Part shown: positions 1-6,650 of the stretch, piece by piece
How the letters are laid out: each line of letters starts with the position of its first letter
Position numbering within the stretch: position 1 is the stretch's first letter
Origin: DASQQQ01 sp036390995
Lineage (GTDB): Bacteria > Actinomycetota > UBA4738 > HRBIN12
Assembly: GCA_036390995.1 (NCBI GenBank)
Contig: DASWAT010000040.1
Location: forward strand, 1 to 16,370
DNA: 16,370 nucleotides
Direction of reading: 5' to 3'
Notes under the pieces: generated by a model
The model's database searches: none
What the model was told of the DNA's origin: nothing
Seen by the model: the letters and a program-made list of their open reading frames with translations, nothing else
Program-made: the position numbers and the translations under genes

Positions 1-2393
1 AGCGGGAGGATCGCGATGCCGTGCTCGCGGGCATCCTCGAGGATCAGCCGTTGCGGGTACATCCCGGGGTCGTGGGTGAGGACCCCCGCCAGGAAGTGCG
101 CCGGGTAGTGCGTCTTCAGCCACGCCGACTGGTACGTGGGAACGGCGAAGGCGGCGGCGTGCGCCTTGCAGAACCCGAAGGAGGCGAACTGGGCGACGTC
201 GTTCCAGGTCTCCTCGGCCACGTCACCCGGGATCCCGCGCTCGGCCGCGCGATCGAGGAAGTCCTTCCGCAGCGACGGCAGCAGGTCGTCGCGGTCGAGG
301 TGCCTGCGGACGTGGTCGGCCTGCGACAGGTCGTAGCCGCCGATCGCGGAGAGCGTTCGCATGACCTGCTCGTGGTAGACGATCACGCCGAACGTCTCGC
401 GCAGCGCCGGCCGAAGCGCGGGGTGGGCGTAGACCGGTCGCTCCATCCCGTGCCGGCGCCGCAGGTAGGGGCGGATCATGTCGGACTTCACCGGGCCGGG
501 CCGGAACAGCGAGATGTCGACGATGAGATCCTCCCACCTCGTCGGCTGGAGCTTCTGGAGCAGCTCGCGCTGGCCCGGCGACTCGATCTGGAAGCAGCCG
601 AGCGTATCGGAGGACCGGATCAGCTCGAACGTCGGCCCGTCGTCCACGGGGATCCGGTCCAGGTCGACCTTCACCGCTTCGGTGCGGGCGATCTCCTCGA
701 GACAGTGGCGCATGGCCGAGAGCATCCGCACGCCGAGCACGTCGAGCTTCAGGTAGCCGAGCAGCTCGACGTCGTCCTTGTCGGCCTGGATCATCCGGTA
801 GCCCTGGAACGAGCGCTCCAGCGGGACCCGGTGCACGAGGTCGTCGTTCGAGATGACGATCCCCGAGGGGTGGAGCGCGAGGTGCCGGGGGAAGCCGTTC
901 AGCCGCTCGGCGACCCGGAACAGCAGCTCGAGCTGGCCGGCGTTCATGTTCGAGCCGGCGAGCTCGGGGAGGATCTCGACGGCCCGTCGGATGTCGCCGG
1001 CGCCGATGTGCGGGAACGCCTTGGCCACCGTATCGACCTCGACCTCGGGGAAGCCGAGGGCCTTGCCCACCTCTCGGATGGCGGCGCGAGCGCGATACGT
1101 ATCGACCATCGCGACGCACGCGCACCGGTCCTGGCCGTACCGCGACAGGATCATGTCGTAGACGTCCTCCCGCCGGGCCGACTCGACGTCGACGTCGATG
1201 TCGGGCAGCTCGTCCCGGAGGGGGTTCAGGAACCGCTCGAACGCGAGGTCGTGCCGGACCGCGTCGACGTCGCAGATGCCGGTGAGGTAGCAGACCAGCG
1301 ATCCGGCGGCCGAGCCCCGGCACGCGCACCGGATCCCCATGGCCCGGATGTCCTCGACGATGTCGGCCACGGTGAGGAAGTAGGCCGCGTAGCCCATCTT
1401 CTGGATCAGCGTGAGCTCGTGGTCGAGGCGGTCGCGAACCTCGCGCGTGGCCTCCATGTCGCGGCGGTCCATGCCGCGCCAGCACCGCTCGGCAAGGACC
1501 GAGGACGCGGATCGCCCCGCCGGCGTCGGGAAGTCCGGGAAGTGGACCCGTCCGAGGCCGAGGTCGAACGCGCACGCCTCCGCGAGCTCCAGGGTCCGGT
1601 CGGCCAGGTCCGGACGTTCGCGGAACAGCGCGCGCATCTCGACGGCGGGCTTCAGGAACCCCTCGGCGTTCGCTCTGGAGACGTTGCGGTGGTTCACCGG
1701 CACGATCTCGCGCATGCACTCCAGCGCGTCGGCCAGGAACGCGTCCTCGGGTACGAGGTACCGAACCGGGTTCGTGGCCACCGCCTTCGCACCGATCCAC
1801 TCGGCGAACCGCAGCAGCGCGCGGACCTCGGCGCTCGAGTTCGGCTCCAGCCGGTGCTGCACCGCGACGTGGAGGCGATCGCCGAAGGCCTCGCGGTACG
1901 GATCGACGGCACCGCGAGCGGCGTCGAACCGTCCGGCGACCGCGAGCCCTCCCGGCAGCGAGTCGGGCCCGAGGAGCGCGAGCAGCCCCTCGGAGTGCGC
2001 GCAGATCTGACCGGGGGCCAGCGACGGGTTCCCACGCTCTCTTGTCATGTGTGCGTCGGTGATCAGGCGGCATAGGTTGGCGTAGCCGCGCTCGTCTTGT
2101 GCCAGGAGGATCACGGTGGTGGCGGGCGGGGGCCCTGTCCGTGACCCCGCTCGGCCACCACCTTGACCACCTTGGACGGTAAGCGTGGCGCCGAGGATCG
2201 GCTTCACACCCTCGCGCTCGCAGGCAGCCACGAAGCGGGCCGCGCCGTACAGGCCGTCGCGGTCGATGAGGGCGACCGCCGGCATGCCGAGCTTCGCGGC
2301 CCCTTTCGCCAGGTCCTCGGGCGAGAACGCCCCGTCCTTCAGGGAGAAGAAGGACCGGACGTCGAGGTGCACGAAGCCGGGGGTGGTCGCCAT
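1..2393 (-). CDS. dnaE2: Error-prone DNA polymerase III alpha subunit, DnaE2-like (3' end outside window)
   Basis: This is a C-family replicative-type polymerase, probably the DnaE2/ImuC paralogue used for mutagenic synthesis across DNA damage. About 797 residues are present; the gene runs off the left edge, and the family is usually over 1,000 residues. In order it shows an N-terminal PHP domain (about 1-270), a CRGSAAGSLV motif (about 365), the catalytic PDIDVDVE (about 396-403) and LKLDVLG (about 546) motifs of the palm, then FRPGPVKSDM and VIVYHEQVM. The PHP metal site is degenerate: the usual HxHS is DVRS (residues 11-14) and the usual TDH is IDR (43-45). The ATG at 2393 has no Shine-Dalgarno sequence and lies 6 nt from a perfect LexA box, so expression is probably SOS-controlled and leaderless. 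DnaE2 rather than DnaE1 is inferred from the SOS box and the fingers region (KAHAAAFAVPTYQSAWLKTH). The ImuA and ImuB partners are not in the window. Confidence 0.85.
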   Translation of the reverse strand, partial: MATTPGFVHLDVRSFFSLKDGAFSPEDLAKGAAKLGMPAVALIDRDGLYGAARFVAACEREGVKPILGATLTVQGGQGGGRAGSRTGPPPATTVILLAQDERGYANLCRLITDAHMTRERGNPSLAPGQICAHSEGLLALLGPDSLPGGLAVAGRFDAARGAVDPYREAFGDRLHVAVQHRLEPNSSAEVRALLRFAEWIGAKAVATNPVRYLVPEDAFLADALECMREIVPVNHRNVSRANAEGFLKPAVEMRALFRERPDLADRTLELAEACAFDLGLGRVHFPDFPTPAGRSASSVLAERCWRGMDRRDMEATREVRDRLDHELTLIQKMGYAAYFLTVADIVEDIRAMGIRCACRGSAAGSLVCYLTGICDVDAVRHDLAFERFLNPLRDELPDIDVDVESARREDVYDMILSRYGQDRCACVAMVDTYRARAAIREVGKALGFPEVEVDTVAKAFPHIGAGDIRRAVEILPELAGSNMNAGQLELLFRVAERLNGFPRHLALHPSGIVISNDDLVHRVPLERSFQGYRMIQADKDDVELLGYLKLDVLGVRMLSAMRHCLEEIARTEAVKVDLDRIPVDDGPTFELIRSSDTLGCFQIESPGQRELLQKLQPTRWEDLIVDISLFRPGPVKSDMIRPYLRRRHGMERPVYAHPALRPALRETFGVIVYHEQVMRTLSAIGGYDLSQADHVRRHLDRDDLLPSLRKDFLDRAAERGIPGDVAEETWNDVAQFASFGFCKAHAAAFAVPTYQSAWLKTHYPAHFLAGVLTHDPGMYPQRLILEDAREHGIAILP

Positions 2394-2399
2394 GGGTGT

Positions 2400-2415
2400 T
2401 CGAACATATGTTCGA
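2400..2415 (-). promoter_or_regulatory. LexA (SOS) box of dnaE2
   Basis: The sequence TCGAACATATGTTCGA is a perfect 16-bp palindrome. It matches the known actinobacterial/Bacillus-type LexA operator (CGAAC-N4-GTTCG) exactly. It ends 6 nt before the dnaE2 ATG. A TANNNT -10 candidate (TATGTT, 2408-2403 on the minus strand) lies inside the box and would place transcription start at about 2396, so bound LexA would cover the promoter. Confidence 0.92.
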
Positions 2416-2465
2416 TTACCCGGGACGCTACTTCCTCGCGGCGGACGACGTCAAGATGGCCCCAC

Positions 2466-3563
2466 CTACAGCTCCTCGGCGCGCTTGAGGAGGGAGCGGG
2501 CGATGACGACGCGCTGGACCTCCGTCGTGCCGTCGACGGTCTGGAGCATCTTCGCCAGATCGATGAAGCGGGCCAACGGGTGGTCCTCGAGCCAGCCGTA
2601 GGCGCCGAGGACCTGGCTGGCAAGGACGGCGGCGTGCAGGGCGGCGTCCGGACAGAATCGTTTCGCGTGGGCGACGGCCACAGAGCCCTCGGGGGTGCCG
2701 AGCTGCTCGGCGGCCTGCCGCGTGAGCAGGCGGCCGGCGACCAGGTCGGTCTCGGCGTCGGCGAGGGCCCACTGGATGCCCTGTTGGTCGATCACCCGGC
2801 CGCCCAACAACGCCCGGTCCCGTCCGTACCTGAGCGCGACGTCGAGGGCCTCGGCGTGCAGACCGTTCGCGATGGCACCGATCATGCACCGGGCCACGTC
2901 GATGGCGCCGAGCGCCGCCCTCAGGCCCTGCCCGGGCGGCGCCACGAGCGTGCCCGGCGCGTCCTGCAGCTCCATCTCCCCGATCGGGAGGAACGCGGCG
3001 CGGGCCTTCCGGTACATCGTTGGGAACCCCACGCCGCCGCCCTCGCGCTCCACGGCGAGCACGGCGATGTCGCGGTGCCCCGGCTCGTCCGTGGTCTTGC
3101 ACACCACCAGGAACACGTCGGCCTCGCCGGCCAGCGACACCCAGGCCTTGCGGCCGGTCACGCGCCAGCCGTCCTCGGTCTCGACGGCCTTCGTGGTGAT
3201 GGCCGTGGCATCGGAGCCGGCCTGCGGCTCGGTCAGGCTGAACCCGCCAAGGGCCTCGCCGCGGATCAGCGGCTCGGCCCACCGGTCGCGGAGGTCGGGC
3301 TCGCTGCGCGCGACGATGGCCGTGACCGCGTTGTGCATCGACATCGAGAACGCGAGCGCGGCGTCGGACCGGCCGAGCTCCTCGAAGACCCGGATGCCCT
3401 CCGCGTACGACAGGTCGAGCCCGCCGAGGTCCCGGGGGGCGTACAGGCCGGTGAGTCCCGTCGCCCCCACCGCGGCGCGCGGGTACGTGGCCTCGAACTC
3501 CCAATCCTCCAGGTGCGACCGGACCTGCTGGGCGAAGGCGCGGGCGGACTCGAGGAGGTCCAC
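2466..3563 (-). CDS. Acyl-CoA dehydrogenase family protein
   Basis: This is an FAD-dependent acyl-CoA dehydrogenase of 365 residues, close to the usual family length of about 380. It would oxidise an acyl-CoA at the alpha-beta bond and pass electrons to ETF; the substrate is not predictable. It shows an all-alpha N-terminal domain, the FAD/substrate signature FSLTEPQAGSDA followed by ITTK and GRKAWVS in the beta domain, and a C-terminal helical domain ending in VDGTTEVQRVVIARSLLKR. In MCAD-like members the catalytic base is the Glu of a (Y/W)EGT motif; here that position is Asp (D344, VDGT). The GTG start at 3563 is 9 nt after the stop of the metallo-hydrolase gene, so the two are probably co-transcribed from the LexA-box promoter at 4559. 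The Asp may mean weakened or altered catalysis, or a base located elsewhere as in isovaleryl-CoA dehydrogenase. Confidence 0.9.
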   Translation of the reverse strand: MDLLESARAFAQQVRSHLEDWEFEATYPRAAVGATGLTGLYAPRDLGGLDLSYAEGIRVFEELGRSDAALAFSMSMHNAVTAIVARSEPDLRDRWAEPLIRGEALGGFSLTEPQAGSDATAITTKAVETEDGWRVTGRKAWVSLAGEADVFLVVCKTTDEPGHRDIAVLAVEREGGGVGFPTMYRKARAAFLPIGEMELQDAPGTLVAPPGQGLRAALGAIDVARCMIGAIANGLHAEALDVALRYGRDRALLGGRVIDQQGIQWALADAETDLVAGRLLTRQAAEQLGTPEGSVAVAHAKRFCPDAALHAAVLASQVLGAYGWLEDHPLARFIDLAKMLQTVDGTTEVQRVVIARSLLKRAEEL

Positions 3564-3572
3564 GACCTCAGC

Positions 3573-4268
3573 CTACGCTCGCTGCCACACCGCCGCATCG
3601 TGTGCGAAGTGCACCCGGACGGGCTCCGCGGACCGGAGCCGCTGGACGGACGCCACGTAGGCGTCGTGGTCCGGCGCGCCCTCCTCGCCCGAATCCCGCC
3701 GGTCGGTCGAGCCCTCCCATTCGGCCAGCGACTGGACCGCCTGGCCGGCCAGCACCACCGTTCCCTCGGCGGTCTCGACGAGCAGGGACTGGTGCCCCGG
3801 GGCGTGGCCGGGCGTCGGGATCAGCCGGAGGCCCGGGGCGACCTCGGCCTCGCCGTCGAGCAGCTCGTAGGAGAGCCCCGGGGCGTCGATCCACTCGGGG
3901 ATCGTGTAGTCGGGCTGATGCACCATCCGCCACTCGCGCTCCTGCGCGAAGATCGGGACGCCGGGCGGGATCCGGTAGTTCTGCCCGCTGTGGTCGAAGT
4001 GCAGGTGGCAGTTGGCGACGCCGGTCACGTCGGCCATCGAGATCCGGCCCGCGGTGAGGGCCTCGGTGATGGGCGTGGTCCGGGGCGCGAAGACGCGCTC
4101 GATCTCCTCGTTCCCCGTGCCGATCCCCGTGTCGAACAGGAAGACGCCGTCGCGATGGATCACGGCGTGCGCGACGATCGGGAACCACTCGACCCCGAGC
4201 AGCGCGCGGTCCTCCTCCGGCACGTGGATCTGCGACACGGGGATCGACACAACGTGCGGTTGGGTCAC
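3573..4268 (-). CDS. MBL-fold metallo-hydrolase, N-acyl homoserine lactonase-like
   Basis: This is a 231-residue soluble protein of the metallo-beta-lactamase fold, closest by eye to the family annotated as N-acyl homoserine lactonase. The first metal-binding motif is HLHFDH (H88, H90, D92, H93), followed by PTPGHAPGH (H155) and a C-terminal VHFAHD (H220/H223). The strand that normally supplies the metal-bridging Asp reads VLAGQAVQ, with Gln at 176. A GTG at 4268, 8 nt after the DUF6504 stop and preceded by a weak GGGAT, is the most plausible start; extending further upstream only re-reads the DUF6504 gene in another frame. It sits between DUF6504 and an acyl-CoA dehydrogenase in one operon. 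The substrate is unknown: a lactone, a thioester or another ester is possible. Nothing here shows a quorum-quenching role. Confidence 0.82.
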   Translation of the reverse strand: MTQPHVVSIPVSQIHVPEEDRALLGVEWFPIVAHAVIHRDGVFLFDTGIGTGNEEIERVFAPRTTPITEALTAGRISMADVTGVANCHLHFDHSGQNYRIPPGVPIFAQEREWRMVHQPDYTIPEWIDAPGLSYELLDGEAEVAPGLRLIPTPGHAPGHQSLLVETAEGTVVLAGQAVQSLAEWEGSTDRRDSGEEGAPDHDAYVASVQRLRSAEPVRVHFAHDAAVWQRA

Positions 4269-4276
4269 GCGTGGAT

Positions 4277-4528
4277 TCAATCCCACAGTCGCTCGAGGTG
4301 CCACCGTCCGGCGAGCCTGTCGTGGTACAGGTCCCAGACCGCACCGCCCTTGGCCTCGACCCGCCAGTACTCGCGATCGCGGCCGTCGGCCCACCACCGG
4401 CCCTCGATCCGCCACCTGCCGATCACGTCGGCCACCTCGTACCGCCTGCCCCGCCACTGGAACGCCGAGGGCATCCCCGCATCGCTCTGGACCCGGACCT
4501 CGACCTCCTCGTCGTAGCGCTTGCACAT
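4277..4528 (-). CDS. DUF6504 family small protein, SOS-associated
   Basis: This is an 83-residue basic, Trp/Arg-rich protein (MCKRYDEEVEVRVQ at the start, then QWRGRRYEVADVIGRW and WWADGRDREYWRV). The pattern fits DUF6504, a small actinobacterial family of unknown function. From memory, members often lie beside Y-family polymerase (ImuB-like) and dnaE2 genes; I could not check this. The ATG at 4528 follows AGGCGG in the expected position, and a LexA box lies 30 nt upstream, so it should be the first gene of an SOS-induced operon with the MBL hydrolase and acyl-CoA dehydrogenase. It has no signal peptide or membrane segment. A role as an accessory of translesion synthesis, perhaps binding DNA or a polymerase, is inference from context. 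Confidence 0.72.
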   Translation of the reverse strand: MCKRYDEEVEVRVQSDAGMPSAFQWRGRRYEVADVIGRWRIEGRWWADGRDREYWRVEAKGGAVWDLYHDRLAGRWHLERLWD

Positions 4529-4558
4529 CGCCGCCTGCTCTCAGCCGCCCCCTCTGAA

Positions 4559-4574
4559 CCGAACGTATGTTCGA
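4559..4574 (-). promoter_or_regulatory. LexA (SOS) box of the DUF6504 operon
   Basis: Read on the minus strand the sequence is TCGAACATACGTTCGG, which differs from the perfect box at 2400-2415 at two positions. One change is in the last arm base and one in the spacer. A TANNNT -10 candidate (TACGTT, 4567-4562) lies inside the box, as at dnaE2, placing transcription start about 27 nt before the DUF6504 ATG. The gene on the other side is transcribed towards the box, so only the DUF6504 operon can be its target. Confidence 0.85.
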
Positions 4575-4602
4575 GAGGGAGACCGAATGTACTCCCCCCC
4601 TC

Positions 4603-4626
4603 CGACACCGTCAAATCGGGGTGTCG
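4603..4626 (-). terminator. Possible hairpin terminator after the SnoaL-like gene
   Basis: An inverted repeat, CGACACC (4603-4609) and GGTGTCG (4620-4626), forms a 7-bp stem with a 10-nt loop. It starts 7 nt past the stop of the minus-strand SnoaL-like gene. No T-run follows on the minus strand, so it would be a non-canonical terminator. It would also insulate the SOS promoter from upstream transcription. Confidence 0.4.
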
Positions 4627-4633
4627 CCGCAGG

Positions 4634-5005
4634 TCAGAGCGGCTGCTTGCGTTCCGAGTACCACTCCTGGTGGAGCGTGCAGCGGCCGAGCTCGTCGAAG
4701 TCGCACACAAGGATCCCGTCCACCTCCTCGCGCGAGCCCTCCTCCGACCGGAAGGCCGACCGCCAGTGGGCGATCCCCCGGGGCCCCACCGTGGCCAGGG
4801 CCTCGTACTCGAGGTGCAGGTCGTCGGGAACGCCGCCCTCCACCCAGGCCCGCACGATCGCCTCGCGGCCGCGGGCCGGCTCCCGGAAGGGCCCCCACGA
4901 GTACACCGCGTCCTCTGCGAAGAGCCCGGCGACCTCGGCGGGATCGTTCGACACCCACGCCCGGAAGTACCGATCCAGCCACGAACCGAAGTCGGCGAGC
5001 TCCAT
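4634..5005 (-). CDS. SnoaL/NTF2-like family protein
   Basis: This is a 123-residue protein with the cone-shaped NTF2-like pattern: an N-terminal helix (FGSWLDRYFRAWVSNDPAEVAGLFAED), then AVYSWGPF, GREAIVRAW, and strands ending in DELGRCTLHQEWYSERK. The fold occurs in polyketide cyclases, ketosteroid isomerases and many uncharacterised small-molecule-binding proteins, so no specific reaction can be assigned. The ATG at 5005 is preferred over ATG 5014. A TAGGAT element (5018-5013) sits exactly where a -10 would start a leaderless message at 5005, and the same bases would also serve as a weak Shine-Dalgarno. Extension to 5194 would cross the divergent gene. It probably stands alone. Confidence 0.75.
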   Translation of the reverse strand: MELADFGSWLDRYFRAWVSNDPAEVAGLFAEDAVYSWGPFREPARGREAIVRAWVEGGVPDDLHLEYEALATVGPRGIAHWRSAFRSEEGSREEVDGILVCDFDELGRCTLHQEWYSERKQPL

Positions 5006-5012
5006 CGCCCGC

Positions 5013-5018
5013 ATCCTA
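5013..5018 (-). promoter_or_regulatory. -10 element (TAGGAT) of the SnoaL-like gene
   Basis: TAGGAT on the minus strand ends 7 nt before the ATG at 5005, the spacing expected for transcription to start at the start codon itself. No convincing -35 is seen. The same hexamer recurs before sqdB and before the kinase gene in this window. Confidence 0.4.
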
Positions 5019-5111
5019 CGCACCCGACCCCGGGTATCGTTTCGAGGACGTCCAGGTGCCGGGGCGGCCGAGGTGAGCGGCGAGGAACGCCGCCGGAGGT
5101 CACAGGGGAAC

Positions 5112-6650
5112 ATGCCGGAGCGAACACCGCTGATCGCCGCGGTCCCGAACTTCAGCGAGGGCCGGCGAGCAGACGTGATCGACGCCATCTGCACGGCTCT
5201 CGAGCAGCCGGGCGCGCACCTCGTCTACCGGCAGGCCGATCCCGATCACAACCGTCTGGACTGCACGGTGATCGGGCCGCCCGAGGCGGTTCGCCGGAGC
5301 GCCCTCGCCGGCGCCGCGGCGGCCGTCGAGCGGATCGACATGGACCGGCACCGCGGCAGTCACCCCCGGATGGGCGCGGTCGACGTGATCCCGTTCGTGC
5401 CCGTGCAGGAAGTGACGATGGATGAGTGCGTGGCCTTCGCCCGGGCGTTCGCGAAGGAGCTCGCCGAGACCCTCAGCCTCCCCGTGTACTGCTACGACCG
5501 CGCGGCACTGTCCGAGGATCGGCGCAGCCTCGCCGAGGTCCGGCGGGGTGAGTACGAGGGATTGCGGGAGGCGGTCGAGCGCGGTGAGCGCCTCCCCGAC
5601 TTCGGTCCACACCGGATCGGCAAGGCGGGTGCCACCGCGGTCGGCGCGCGCAAGCCGCTGATCGCGTTCAACGTGTACCTGTCGGGGCGCGACGACGCGG
5701 CAGCGAAGGAGATCGCCCGAGCGGTGCGCGAGTCCTCGGGGGGGTTGCCGGCGGTGCGAGCGATCGGGTTCGACGTCCCCCAACGAGGATGCGTCACGGT
5801 CTCGATGAACCTCGTGGACCACGAGGTGACCGGCATCCGGGCGGCGTTCGAGGCCGTTCGCGAACACGCCGGACGGCGGGGCTCGAAGGTGCTGTCGAGC
5901 GAGATCGTCGGCCTGGTTCCGCAGGCCGCGATCTCGGAGGGGGACGTGACCGACCTGAGACTGGAGGGGTTCGATGCGGACGGACAGATCCTGGAGCGTC
6001 TGGTGAGCGCCGCCGAGGCCCGAGGGATCGGCTCGCAGCGCATCGAGGACTTCCTCGAGGTGCTCGGCTCCGACAGCGCCACCCCCGGCGGGGGTGCCGT
6101 CGCGGCGGTGTGCGGCGCAACGGGCGCCGCGCTGATCTCGATGGTGGCCCGCCTGACCGTCGACAAGGAGGGCTACGTGGACGCCTGGGAGCCGATGCGC
6201 GAGGCGATCGCGACGGCCGACGAGGCCAGGACGTCGTTCCTCGAACTGGCGGATCGCGACGCCGGCGCCTTCGACGCCGTGATGGCCGCCTTCAAGCTCC
6301 CCAAGGACACGGCCGAGCAGGAGGAGGCCCGTGCGGGCGCGATCCAGCGAGCGTTCCTCGGCGCGGCCCTCGTGCCGCTCGACATCGCGCGGCGTGCGGT
6401 GGACCTCATGGACCTCGCCGCCCTGGCCGTGCGGATCGGCAACGTCAACGCCGCCTCCGACGGGGCGTCCGCCTCCGAGACGCTGTTCGCTGCGGCCCGG
6501 TGCGGGATCTACAACGTCGAGATCAACGTTGGATCGCTGAAGGACCCGGCGAAGGCGGCGGAGCTCCGCGAGGAGGTGGACTCGCTCCGGGAGCGGGCTC
6601 GGAGGGCCCTGGACCGAGCCGAGGCCGCCTTCGCCGAGCGGATGACGTGA
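5112..6650 (+). CDS. ftcD: Bifunctional glutamate formiminotransferase / formiminotetrahydrofolate cyclodeaminase
   Basis: This is a 512-residue fusion enzyme of histidine degradation and one-carbon metabolism. The N-terminal part (about 1-300) moves the formimino group from formiminoglutamate to tetrahydrofolate. It shows VPNFSEGRR, DPDHNR and SHPRMGAVDVIPFVP, where H84 matches the catalytic His of the family. The C-terminal cyclodeaminase domain (about 305-510) starts at IEDFLEVLGSDSATPGGG and releases ammonia to give methenyl-tetrahydrofolate; it carries AARCGIYNVEIN near the end. The length matches the animal FTCD of about 540 residues. The ATG at 5112 has AGGGG just upstream and GGAGG further upstream at 5094. 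Its stop overlaps the GTG of the DUF402 gene. No other hut gene is in the window, so a folate-salvage role outside histidine breakdown is also possible. Confidence 0.92.
   Translation: MPERTPLIAAVPNFSEGRRADVIDAICTALEQPGAHLVYRQADPDHNRLDCTVIGPPEAVRRSALAGAAAAVERIDMDRHRGSHPRMGAVDVIPFVPVQEVTMDECVAFARAFAKELAETLSLPVYCYDRAALSEDRRSLAEVRRGEYEGLREAVERGERLPDFGPHRIGKAGATAVGARKPLIAFNVYLSGRDDAAAKEIARAVRESSGGLPAVRAIGFDVPQRGCVTVSMNLVDHEVTGIRAAFEAVREHAGRRGSKVLSSEIVGLVPQAAISEGDVTDLRLEGFDADGQILERLVSAAEARGIGSQRIEDFLEVLGSDSATPGGGAVAAVCGATGAALISMVARLTVDKEGYVDAWEPMREAIATADEARTSFLELADRDAGAFDAVMAAFKLPKDTAEQEEARAGAIQRAFLGAALVPLDIARRAVDLMDLAALAVRIGNVNAASDGASASETLFAAARCGIYNVEINVGSLKDPAKAAELREEVDSLRERARRALDRAEAAFAERMT

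Noticed and set aside
21..2075. Long open frame on the plus strand opposite dnaE2 (684 codons).
   Set aside because: It is antisense to a clearly conserved polymerase, has Arg/Gly/Val-rich composition with no known motif, and is open only because of the high GC content.
3573..4268. A quorum-quenching system based on the lactonase-like gene.
   Set aside because: There is no LuxI/LuxR gene or acyl homoserine lactone context, and a metal ligand is changed; the family name alone is not evidence of that role.
2163..4517. Long open frame on the plus strand opposite the dehydrogenase and hydrolase genes (784 codons).
   Set aside because: It spans three well-supported minus-strand genes and two intergenic regions, and its product resembles no family.
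4269..4526. Upstream extension of the MBL hydrolase to an ATG at 4526.
   Set aside because: The extra 86 residues are the DUF6504 gene read in another frame; GTG 4268 fits the family length and the operon spacing.
4521..5111. Upstream extension of ftcD to an ATG at 4521.
   Set aside because: It would cross the SnoaL-like gene and the SOS box. FTCD proteins start with the segment that follows ATG 5112, which has its own ribosome site.
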